Below the pieces are notes generated by a model, which did not search any database, was not told the origin of the DNA, and saw only the letters and a program-made list of their open reading frames with translations. Position numbers and translations under genes: made by a program. Below are positions 1 to 4,698 of a DNA stretch of 5,174 nt, piece after piece (within the stretch, counting starts at the first letter, position 1; each line of letters starts with the position of its first letter). Location: contig JAJYPW010000075.1 of the NCBI GenBank assembly GCA_021795055.1, positions 1 to 5,174 of the forward strand, in the 5' to 3' direction. The stretch is from Thermoplasmata archaeon. Its GTDB lineage: Archaea; Thermoplasmatota; Thermoplasmata; Thermoplasmatales; Thermoplasmataceae.

Positions 1-839
1 TACTCCGCATGATCAGGGAGACCTTCACCACCCTCTTCGGGAACCTGGAAATCAGCTACGAGTTGAGCCTGATTGATGAAGATCACCCAGAGAAATTCCT
101 GGTGACGTACTCATGCAACACCTGTGACGAGAAGTTCGACCTCAGGGGTGCAGTGGAGGAACTTCTATGCCCTAAGTGTGGTTCCGGGAATCTCAGCGTA
201 AATCTGGACAGGTGGATTGAGGCATCTGAAGCGTTGAGGTCTGCTTTAAGAAAACTCGATCTCGCGTTCAGGGAAACACCGGGCGATGCCGCATTTTACG
301 GACCCAAGATTTCAGTTTACCTGAAGGATGCAATGGGAAGGAAGTGGCAGCTGTCGACAATCCAGCTCGATTTCTTCATGCCGTCGAACTTTGGATTGAC
401 CTATGTAGACAGTAACGGTGGAAAGTCGCCAGTGATAATGATCCACAGGGCGGTTTTCGGGAGCCTCGAGAGGATCATGGCCATATTGATTGAAAACTAC
501 AACGGCAGGCTCCCCACTTGGTTGTCACCATACCAGGTGGCAGTTGTCCCGGTCAGCGAACATTTCTCGTCATATGCGCAAAAGATCACTGACCAGCTCA
601 GGGAGATTGGAATCAGGGTATTGCTTGACAGTTCTGCAGAAACGCTGAACAAGAGGCTGAGATTGATAAGGAGATTCAGGCCGCCTTACGTTTGCGTGGT
701 TGGCGAAAGGGAGGAGAAGAACGGGACCGTGACCGTCAGGCCCAGATCCGAAAAGGTCAGCGAGATCACCTTACCAGAATTCAGGAAGACTTTGCTGGAA
801 GAGATAGGAAAGCGCTATATCGATCAACTGATGAAGTGA
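1..839 (+). CDS. thrS: Threonyl-tRNA synthetase, C-terminal part (5' end outside window)
   Basis: This is a class II aminoacyl-tRNA synthetase that charges tRNA-Thr in the cytoplasm. The reading frame is open to the left edge, so the first ATG (base 9) is internal and only about 278 C-terminal residues of a protein normally near 600-640 are present. Numbering from that ATG, the catalytic core shows FYGPKI and the WQLSTIQLDFFMP stretch. Motif 3 follows as IHRAVFGSLERI, with H146 matching the third ligand of the catalytic zinc in the E. coli enzyme and R155 as the motif 3 arginine. From about residue 172 to the end is the anticodon-binding domain (YQVAVVPVSEHFSS, then PPYVCVVGEREEKNG and TVTVRPRSEK). 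Motifs 1 and 2 lie upstream of the window. An oddity is a four-cysteine insert (C36, C39, C54, C57) between the YELSL strand and the helix before the FYGPK block. The gene ends 4 bases before the next gene, suggesting co-transcription. The identification is firm. Confidence 0.96.
   Translation, partial: LRMIRETFTTLFGNLEISYELSLIDEDHPEKFLVTYSCNTCDEKFDLRGAVEELLCPKCGSGNLSVNLDRWIEASEALRSALRKLDLAFRETPGDAAFYGPKISVYLKDAMGRKWQLSTIQLDFFMPSNFGLTYVDSNGGKSPVIMIHRAVFGSLERIMAILIENYNGRLPTWLSPYQVAVVPVSEHFSSYAQKITDQLREIGIRVLLDSSAETLNKRLRLIRRFRPPYVCVVGEREEKNGTVTVRPRSEKVSEITLPEFRKTLLEEIGKRYIDQLMK
114..179 (+). other. Putative zinc-ribbon insert in the ThrRS catalytic domain
   Basis: Two CxxC pairs (C36/C39 and C54/C57, the second as CPKCG), separated by 14 residues, form a typical zinc-ribbon knuckle. 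It sits where most ThrRS proteins run almost directly from the YEL(R/S)LS strand through a short linker to the helix before the FYGPKI motif. The cysteine spacing is seen directly. Zinc binding, and the claim that this is an insertion relative to common ThrRS proteins, come from recalled family alignments. Confidence 0.6.
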
Positions 840-843
840 CCGC

Positions 844-1182
844 ATGACAGACTGCCTAATCTACAATATTAGCGTTCCACAGAGGCATCCATCCAGCATA
901 TGCGTGGAACTGTCCAGGCTTGTAGAGTCACTGAAAGGGGTCAGTGGGCTGTTTTCCACCGTTGCACAGGATGAAGCGCTCATGGAATTCATCGGTGATT
1001 TCTCCAGAACCGACGAAATAAAGCCGGAGGACAGGACAATAGGTTTTGTGGTCGTAAATGCGGAAAAGAGGAAGATTGCAATCTCCATTTCAGACCCTTC
1101 AGGCAGGCTGGCTCCTGATGTTAATGCAGCAGCAGGCAGGCTCAGGGCCCTCGGAATTGAAACTGAAGTCGATCTTTCGTGA
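844..1182 (+). CDS. Conserved-looking small protein of unknown function
   Basis: This encodes 112 residues that I do not recognise. It starts with ATG 4 bases after the thrS stop, on the same strand, and is probably translated from the same transcript; a weak GTGACC element (835-840) is the only ribosome-binding candidate. The sequence reads as a soluble alpha/beta protein. An N-terminal strand (CLIYNISVP) precedes a helix (CVELSRLVESLKGV), then an acidic middle, two strands (TIGFVVVNA, KIAISISD) and a C-terminal helix (NAAAGRLRALGIETEVDLS). There is no signal peptide or membrane segment. The last two codons (TCG TGA) lie within the 9-base target duplication of the downstream transposon. The insertion therefore left this gene's stop codon intact, and the protein is probably unaltered. 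The minus-strand frame across 861-1088 is a shadow of it. Confidence 0.8.
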   Translation: MTDCLIYNISVPQRHPSSICVELSRLVESLKGVSGLFSTVAQDEALMEFIGDFSRTDEIKPEDRTIGFVVVNAEKRKIAISISDPSGRLAPDVNAAAGRLRALGIETEVDLS

Positions 1183-1184
1183 TG
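1176..1184. repeat. Left target-site duplication (9 bp)
   Basis: TTCGTGATG occurs here and again, identically, at 3535-3543. Each copy directly abuts the outer end of an inverted repeat. The match stops exactly at the inverted-repeat borders (T versus C before it, G versus T after it), as expected of a duplication made on transposon insertion. It carries the last serine codon and stop codon of the 844-1182 gene. Confidence 0.9.
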
Positions 1185-1204
1185 GGCTTTGGGACAATAT
1201 TATT
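1185..1204 (+). repeat. Left terminal inverted repeat of the transposon block
   Basis: GGCTTTGGGACAATATTATT is the reverse complement of 3515-3534 except for one base. It also matches 2054-2073 in direct orientation with two differences, marking the left end of both IS copies. The TAA stop of the copy 1 transposase lies inside it (1200-1202). Confidence 0.9.
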
Positions 1205-1770
1205 TTGCCAGCATCTCCCTGTAATCTTTTATGAGTCCGGGATTTGTGTGCTTCAGGTAATTGTATTGTCGAAGGTTATGCATGTTTATCTTGAGAGTTT
1301 CCTCCGTCTTTTTCCTCCGGGAGAGTTTCTTCCTTATCTTGACGGGCATCTTCCTCTTCATCATGGAGTTGACGCATTCCGAAATGGAACGCATGTGGTA
1401 ATGTTCCAGCCATGATTGCGTGTCATCCATGAAATGATACAGCATTGCTTTCCATGATCATGCCCTTTGACCTGAAGCTTGCATTGGTCTTTGGAAGGAA
1501 ATATAGATCCATTCCATAACCTCGCGTTATGGAACACATCTTCCTGTTGGAATACAGGGAGTCGCCAAGCATCTCATCCATTTGCGGAGCAAGATCCAGG
1601 GTCTGTGACATTATATGGGGGAAATGCGACAGTTCGCCGATGGAATGATCGCCCGTGGTTGAGAATCCGGCGATCATCTTTGTGTGCACTCCTGCTGCAA
1701 AGACGGAATACTGGAAGTCAAGCTTCCCTTTCGTGGACGGGAACGCATCTGATTTCTCCTTATCATTCAA
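1200..1770 (-). pseudogene. DDE transposase, copy 1: 5'-truncated and frameshifted
   Basis: Two overlapping minus-strand frames (1770-1423 and 1445-1200) together give the C-terminal part of a DDE-type transposase. The fold resembles the DDE_Tnp_1 group used by IS4/IS5/IS1182-like elements. The first frame carries the second catalytic aspartate in LGDSLYSNRK. The second carries the catalytic glutamate in HMRSISECVNSMMKRKM and the tail LKINMHNLRQYNYLKHTN. Alignment to copy 2 places one extra base near 1455: the frame reads SKGMI, then one base, then WKAMLYHFM, against VALWKRMLYDFM in copy 2. The N-terminal domain and first catalytic aspartate are absent, and the frame meets a stop codon just upstream. 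Over the last 81 residues the two copies agree at about two thirds of positions by eye. They are therefore diverged relatives rather than a recent duplication. The fragment cannot encode an active enzyme. Confidence 0.87.
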
Positions 1771-1790
1771 CAGAAGTTACCTAGTCACTT

Positions 1791-2053
1791 TTAACCTCTA
1801 TCCTTTCTTTCATTCCTTTCCACGATCTTGCGCTTGATAAAAAAGAAGTCATAAAGAATCACGAAAACAACAAACCAGATTCCAAAGTAAAATATCAAGA
1901 ATGAAAATACGAAATTGTGCCCCAAGGAAAGGACAACTGCTAAGGGAGCAGCAATAATAGCTCCAGGAACAACTTCAATTAGGATCTCCTTCCTTTCTAT
2001 TCCCTCCACAAAAGTAGCATCGGGCAGCTTATCATAAATGCTTTGGTACCAGT
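1791..2053 (-). pseudogene. Small AT-rich membrane protein gene, probably truncated by IS copy 2
   Basis: A minus-strand frame ends with TAA at 1791-1793. It can start at a GTG at 2009 (72 residues), but it stays open upstream and remains protein-like (WYQSIYDKLPDATFVEGIERKE) to 2053, the base next to the IS copy 2 inverted repeat. This suggests a longer gene whose 5' part was lost where the element joined. Two hydrophobic segments are visible: VVPGAIIAAPLAVVLSL and a long FVFSFLIFYFGIWFVVFVILY stretch broken only by its aromatics. A basic tail, FFFIKRKIVERNERKDRG, follows. It would be an integral membrane protein with charged ends; I do not recognise the family. Base composition is more AT-rich than its neighbours, consistent with a foreign origin. 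It could instead be an intact 72-residue GTG-started gene, but no promoter or ribosome-binding site is evident. Confidence 0.45.
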
Positions 2054-2073
2054 GGCTTTGGGATTATATTATT
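2054..2073 (+). repeat. Internal copy of the terminal inverted repeat (left end of IS copy 2)
   Basis: GGCTTTGGGATTATATTATT differs from the left end of the block (1185-1204) at two positions and from the complement of 3515-3534 at three. The TAA stop of the copy 2 transposase lies inside it (2069-2071), the same arrangement as in copy 1. Confidence 0.85.
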
Positions 2074-3166
2074 CTCCCGCCTGCTCTCCGTAATTCTTTA
2101 TGATATCCGAATTTGTATGCCTCAGATAGCTGTACTGCCTCAGGTTGTGCATGTTGATCTTGAGGCTCTCTTCCGTCTTCTTCATCTGAGGCAGTTTCTT
2201 CCTGATCTTTGTGGGCATCTTTCTCTTCATCTTTGAATTCACAGATTCAGATATGGATCGCATGTGAAATCCCTCCAGCCATGTCCAGGGACTGCCCATA
2301 AAATCGTATAACATCCTCTTCCATAGTGCCACACCCCTGGCATGGAATGTTGCATTTGTCTTTCGAAGGAAATATTGTTCGATTCCGTATGCATCCACAA
2401 TTGAACAGGTCTTCCTGTTTGAATACAGTGCATCTCCCCGCATTACCTCGATCTGTGGACACAGATCGGCAGTCCGTTCCATTACATCGGGAAAGAGTGA
2501 CAGCTCCCCCGTTGAGTGATCATATGTGGTAGAGAAGCGGGATATTATCTTGGTATGCACTCCCACTGAAAAGGAAGAATACTGAAAATCATGCTTCCCC
2601 TTTGCGTGAGGGAAGGCATCGGATTCCTTCCTGTCTTTATTCCTCTCCTTCTCGATCCTCTGCTGGCTCCTCTTTGATTCGTAGTTGACCTTCATGGTGG
2701 TGGGATCGCCGGTCCCATCGGTGGAGAATATCTTCTCAAGGGATTGCCGTTTTCGTTCATGATCCTGTGAACATCATCCAGGAGCTTTTTCGTTCTTTCC
2801 GGCTCATAACCTCGCTCTATGGTCTTGTAGGAAAAACTGGAGGATATCCCCAACTTTTCACCGAACAGCCCGGTGAATCCCTCTGCAATGCGGTTGGGCA
2901 TACCGAAGTATGCCTGCATGAGCAGGACTGACGGCCGATACCGGCACGGGAGGTCTTCCTGCTCCCCTCTTCTACTCCGGCATACGTGACGATGCCAGAT
3001 CCACAACGTCTTTTATCGTCGCCAGTATATCTGCAATTTCATTGACCTGTGCATCATCGTAACTGGACCGGTTCCTCTTCTCTGAATCCCTTTTCTCGTA
3101 GGGGAAGGATCTATCCCTAACAGATTTGATTAGATCCCTTAGATCCTCGGCAGTCCTCCTGGCCAT
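2069..3166 (-). pseudogene. DDE transposase, copy 2: nearly full length with a stop and two frameshifts
   Basis: Three minus-strand segments assemble into one transposase. Segment 1 (from ATG 3166, MARRTAEDLRDLIKSVRD...) ends at a TAG at 2972-2974. The same frame continues after it with KRGAGRPPVP, the basic linker usual before the N-terminal domain. Segment 2, shifted one frame (about 2942 to 2743), reads YRPSVLLMQAYFGMPNRIAE and SYKTIERGYEPE. Segment 3 returns to the first frame and reads LEKIFSTDGTGDPTTMKVNY. It supplies the first catalytic aspartate (codon 2717-2719), the second in MRGDALYSNRK (D88 from the ATG at 2695), and the glutamate in HMRSISESVNSKMKRKM (E150). The intact protein would be about 360-370 residues, ordinary for an IS4/IS5/IS1182-like DDE enzyme. 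I cannot assign the exact IS family. One stop plus two opposite frame changes indicate decay, although base-calling indels could mimic the paired shifts. Confidence 0.88.
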
Positions 3167-3189
3167 GATAGATATGATGAACAGGCTTA

Positions 3190-3199
3190 GATATATTAT
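3190..3199. promoter_or_regulatory. TATA-like stretch, possibly shared by the divergent genes
   Basis: GATATATTAT lies between the two divergent starts. Its centre is about 23 bases before the ATG of the plus-strand gene (3218) and about 29 bases before the ATG of the transposase (3166). Archaeal TATA boxes sit about 25 bases before the transcription start, so leaderless transcription of the plus-strand gene would fit. The AT-symmetric core could serve either direction. No Shine-Dalgarno site is seen before either gene. Confidence 0.5.
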
Positions 3200-3219
3200 G
3201 GACATGCACTGTCCATAAT
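3195..3219. promoter_or_regulatory. Perfect palindrome / hairpin covering the start codon of the passenger gene
   Basis: The arms ATTATGGACA (3195-3204) and TGTCCATAAT (3210-3219) are perfect reverse complements separated by 5 bases (TGCAC). The left arm overlaps the TATA-like stretch. The right arm contains the first two bases of the ATG at 3218. As DNA it has the size and symmetry of a dimeric repressor operator. As RNA it would fold into a strong stem that buries the start codon of a transcript entering from upstream, while a leaderless transcript starting at 3218 would escape it. The symmetry is seen directly; either role is inference. Confidence 0.6.
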
Positions 3220-3541
3220 GCATGGATCACTCATAGTCTTCAGGCTTCCTCCCGAAACAGAGAACAGGATCATGTTAAAGTTTATTCGTGGCCTCTATGG
3301 CCAGGATTCAACCTCATGGCATGGAAAGTATGAATATCACAGGCAGGGCCTGCTTGAGAACATTACTTACAAGAAATTTACCAAGGGGGTGATACTGCTG
3401 AGGATGGAAGACGCAGCAATGATAAAATCATATCTGGACAAATTCGAAGCCTGGTATTACATTTCCACAGTGGAACTACGCCCAGAAGACGAAATATTCC
3501 AAGAAGTTCCCTCGAATAATATTGTCGCAAAGCCTTCGTGA
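3218..3541 (+). CDS. Intact 107-residue passenger protein inside the transposon, unknown function
   Basis: The ATG at 3218 lies about 23 bases after a TATA-like stretch, so the gene is probably leaderless, and it diverges from the broken transposase. The protein opens with a strand plus helix (SLIVFRLPPETENRIMLKFI). A polar core with conserved character follows (YGQDSTSWHGKYEYHRQGLL, then ITYKKFTKGVILLRMEDA), and then a helix and final strand (MIKSYLDKFEAWYYISTVELRPEDEI). This resembles a small archaeal protein group I recall only as uncharacterised, with a YG..S...GKY.Y...G(L/I)L core. It has no membrane segment. Codons 100-106 are the right inverted repeat and the last serine and stop are the target duplication, so the natural C-terminus may differ in other copies. 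Its intact frame contrasts with the decayed transposases. It could be a transposition regulator, a cargo gene, or a host gene caught between the ends. Confidence 0.82.
   Translation: MHGSLIVFRLPPETENRIMLKFIRGLYGQDSTSWHGKYEYHRQGLLENITYKKFTKGVILLRMEDAAMIKSYLDKFEAWYYISTVELRPEDEIFQEVPSNNIVAKPS
3515..3534 (-). repeat. Right terminal inverted repeat of the transposon block
   Basis: AATAATATTGTCGCAAAGCC matches the reverse complement of 1185-1204 at 19 of 20 positions (the exception is G at 3527) and ends exactly at the right target duplication. It is read in frame as codons 100-106 (NNIVAKP) of the passenger gene. Confidence 0.9.
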
Positions 3542-3543
3542 TG
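3535..3543. repeat. Right target-site duplication (9 bp)
   Basis: TTCGTGATG is identical to 1176-1184. It supplies the last serine codon and TGA stop of the passenger gene. Beyond it lies the original host sequence leading to the tatA promoter. Confidence 0.9.
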
Positions 3544-3550
3544 TCTAAGA

Positions 3551-3559
3551 TTATATAAT
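3551..3559 (+). promoter_or_regulatory. TATA box of the tatA-tatC operon
   Basis: TTATATAAT is centred about 23 bases before the tatA ATG (3578), the spacing expected for a leaderless archaeal gene. The bases just upstream (CTAAGA) could act as the BRE. The box lies only 7 bases outside the right target duplication, so the insertion spared the core promoter but replaced everything upstream of it. Confidence 0.7.
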
Positions 3560-3577
3560 CGGGCAAATTACCTATCC

Positions 3578-3877
3578 ATGGCGTTTGATTCACTGCCTGA
3601 TTGGCTCATCATAATAGCGGTTGTGCTAATCCTGTTTGGCGGTGCCAGAAAGATACCGGAACTTGCAAGGAACCTGGGAAGGGCCTCAGGTGAATATACC
3701 CGGGGAAAGATGGAGCTTGAGCGGGAGATCAGGAGTGCAATGAACAATCCTGGCTCTGCAAAGGATCAGATCGATTACGTGGAAGCAGCGAAGAAGCTTG
3801 GAATAGACACAAGCAATAAATCTGTTGACCAGATCAAACAGGAGATGTCCACAAAGCTAAATCCCGAGACCCGATGA
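3578..3877 (+). CDS. tatA: Sec-independent (twin-arginine) translocase subunit TatA
   Basis: TatA oligomerises around the TatC receptor to let folded proteins with twin-arginine signal peptides cross the cytoplasmic membrane. The 99-residue protein shows the family layout. A short N-terminal membrane helix (about residues 9-20, WLIIIAVVLILF) is followed by the hinge FG at residues 20-21. Next comes an amphipathic helix beginning GARKIPELARNLGRASGEYTRG, and then a charged, partly helical tail (MELEREIRSAMNN... to the end). Length is normal for TatA. The single candidate start, ATG 3578, follows a TATA box at leaderless distance and has no Shine-Dalgarno site. Its stop overlaps the tatC start as ATGA, indicating an operon with coupled translation. 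No separate TatB is visible, which is usual for archaeal minimal Tat systems. Confidence 0.95.
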   Translation: MAFDSLPDWLIIIAVVLILFGGARKIPELARNLGRASGEYTRGKMELEREIRSAMNNPGSAKDQIDYVEAAKKLGIDTSNKSVDQIKQEMSTKLNPETR

Positions 3878-4698
3878 TAGATGGTTTTCACCTATCAGAT
3901 GTACTGAAGCATCTGGAAGAACTCAGGTACAGATTAATCAGGATTGGGTATTTCTTCATATCCTTCTTTCTCATTTTCATTGTTTTTCGCATCGAGAAGG
4001 TATCCTTGCTTGGTTTCACGTTCCCATTCATATATCCTGACCCTTACAGGAATATCTCTGCCCAGTTTCTCGGACTCATAGAAAGCCATGTACTTCCTGC
4101 CGGCACCACCCTTATAGCGCTGAGGCCGACTGATGGGGTGGTAGGGGACTTCTACGTGGCAATGTTCCTTTCTCTTGTCTTCTCCATGCCGGCGATAGTA
4201 TACCATGTCGGGAGGTTCGTTGCCCCCGGCCTAAAAAAAAGAGAGGTGGAGACCATATTCTCACTCGTGATACCGGCCGCGCTGCTCTTCGCAGCCGGCG
4301 CGTTCTTCGGAATTTGGTTCATTGCGCCTGGCCTTTTCATCATATTTGACGCCTTTGACATTGGCCTCGGCGCATCCGCCTCTATGGGGATAGTGAATTT
4401 CGTGACTTTCCTGATTGTATACGTTGTAGCCTTCGGTCTTTCATTCGAGATACCAGTGGTGATGGCTGGCCTTACGCGACTCAGGGTCACGAACTCAGCG
4501 TTCTGGAAAAAGAACTGGAGATATGCCGTGATAGGTGCACTCGTATTCGGGATGTTTTTCTCCCCTGGAGTCACGGGATTCACAATGGTGGTCATGGCTG
4601 TGCCCATGATTGCCCTGTATTTCCTTGGGATATATGTGTCAATCAGGATCGAGAGGAATCTTGAGACTGCCAGCAATGACTTCTCTGAACCGCTCTAG
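3874..4698 (+). CDS. tatC: Sec-independent (twin-arginine) translocase subunit TatC
   Basis: TatC is the membrane receptor that binds twin-arginine signal peptides and recruits TatA. The 274-residue protein has the expected six membrane helices and cytoplasmic N-terminus. The N-terminal signature HLEELRYRL is at residues 13-21. The first periplasmic region is long and ends LPAGTTLIALRPTDGVVGDF, resembling the E. coli segment before helix 2. The loop FVAPGLKKREVE carries E124, matching signal-peptide-binding E103 of E. coli. SFEIPVV carries E192, matching E. coli E170 in helix 4. The last two helices follow KNWRYAVIGALVFGMFFSPG. The start overlaps the tatA stop by 4 bases (ATGA), so the two are co-translated. 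The C-terminal 60 bases overlap the end of the convergent gene on the other strand. Confidence 0.96.
   Translation: MIDGFHLSDVLKHLEELRYRLIRIGYFFISFFLIFIVFRIEKVSLLGFTFPFIYPDPYRNISAQFLGLIESHVLPAGTTLIALRPTDGVVGDFYVAMFLSLVFSMPAIVYHVGRFVAPGLKKREVETIFSLVIPAALLFAAGAFFGIWFIAPGLFIIFDAFDIGLGASASMGIVNFVTFLIVYVVAFGLSFEIPVVMAGLTRLRVTNSAFWKKNWRYAVIGALVFGMFFSPGVTGFTMVVMAVPMIALYFLGIYVSIRIERNLETASNDFSEPL

Larger units (their letters stand above)
1185..1785 (-). mobile_element. IS copy 1, left-end remnant
   Basis: This remnant keeps the left inverted repeat and the C-terminal half of a DDE transposase related to that of copy 2. Similarity to copy 2 fades at about 1770-1785, before the region encoding the first catalytic aspartate, so the right half of the element is missing here. 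The right boundary is approximate because no inverted repeat is visible there. Confidence 0.75.
1185..3534. mobile_element. Transposon block with terminal inverted repeats and 9-bp target duplication
   Basis: The 2350-bp block is bounded by inverted repeats at 1185-1204 and 3515-3534 (19 of 20 positions) and flanked by the direct repeat TTCGTGATG. It separates the thrS-orf pair from tatA-tatC. Contents from left to right are a truncated transposase copy (minus strand), a truncated membrane-protein gene (minus), a second broken transposase (minus), and an intact 107-codon gene (plus). The matching outer ends and target duplication show that these two ends were joined to the host in one event. 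This fits a composite transposon made of two related IS copies in the same orientation. Alternatively, a single IS inserted and its interior was later replaced by recombination with a diverged relative. Both transposases carry lesions, so the block is probably no longer self-mobile. Confidence 0.85.
2054..3534 (-). mobile_element. IS copy 2 (about 1.48 kb), near full length but inactivated
   Basis: The left inverted repeat is at 2054-2073. The only matching right end is 3515-3534, which pairs with it at 17 of 20 positions. Between them lie a broken transposase on the minus strand and a divergent intact small gene on the plus strand. The 9 bases left of this copy (2045-2053) do not match the 9 bases to its right (3535-3543), so this copy did not insert here on its own. 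The target duplication pairs instead with the left end of copy 1. The alternative is that the right end belongs to copy 1 and the interior is a chimera of two elements. Confidence 0.65.

Noticed and set aside
861..1088. Minus-strand reading frame of 75 codons
   Set aside because: It lies wholly inside the 844-1182 gene on the other strand. Its serine/threonine-rich translation has no coherent fold or motif, so it is a shadow frame.
1179..1415. Plus-strand reading frame of 78 codons beginning at the stop of the unknown gene
   Set aside because: It is antisense to the conserved C-terminal part of the copy 1 transposase and shows no independent motif.
1479..1784. Plus-strand reading frames at 1479-1784 and 1655-1837
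   Set aside because: Both are antisense to transposase copy 1, which is supported by alignment to copy 2. The plus-strand translations have no recognisable features.
2045..2053. Separate target duplication for IS copy 2
   Set aside because: GGTACCAGT left of copy 2 does not match TTCGTGATG to its right or the bases around 1780-1790. Copy 2 therefore shows no insertion footprint of its own.
2239..2532. Additional frames on both strands across 2239-2532
   Set aside because: They overlap the transposase copy 2 segment carrying the second catalytic aspartate, and none has coding character of its own.
2735..2750. Programmed -1 frameshift joining the middle and C-terminal transposase segments
   Set aside because: No standard slippery heptamer fits the frames here. 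The segment also has another frame change and an in-frame stop upstream, so decay or sequencing indels explain it better.
3378..3593. Minus-strand reading frame of 71 codons
   Set aside because: It spans the passenger gene, the inverted repeat, the target duplication and the tatA promoter, so it crosses an insertion junction and is chance.
4233..4240. Run of eight A residues within tatC
   Set aside because: The TatC frame continues correctly through it (LKKREVE matches the family), so neither a frameshift nor a programmed slip is needed.
4152..4676. Minus-strand reading frame of 174 codons opposite tatC
   Set aside because: The plus strand encodes a well-supported TatC here. The antisense frame is long only because of TatC codon composition, and its translation is low in structure.
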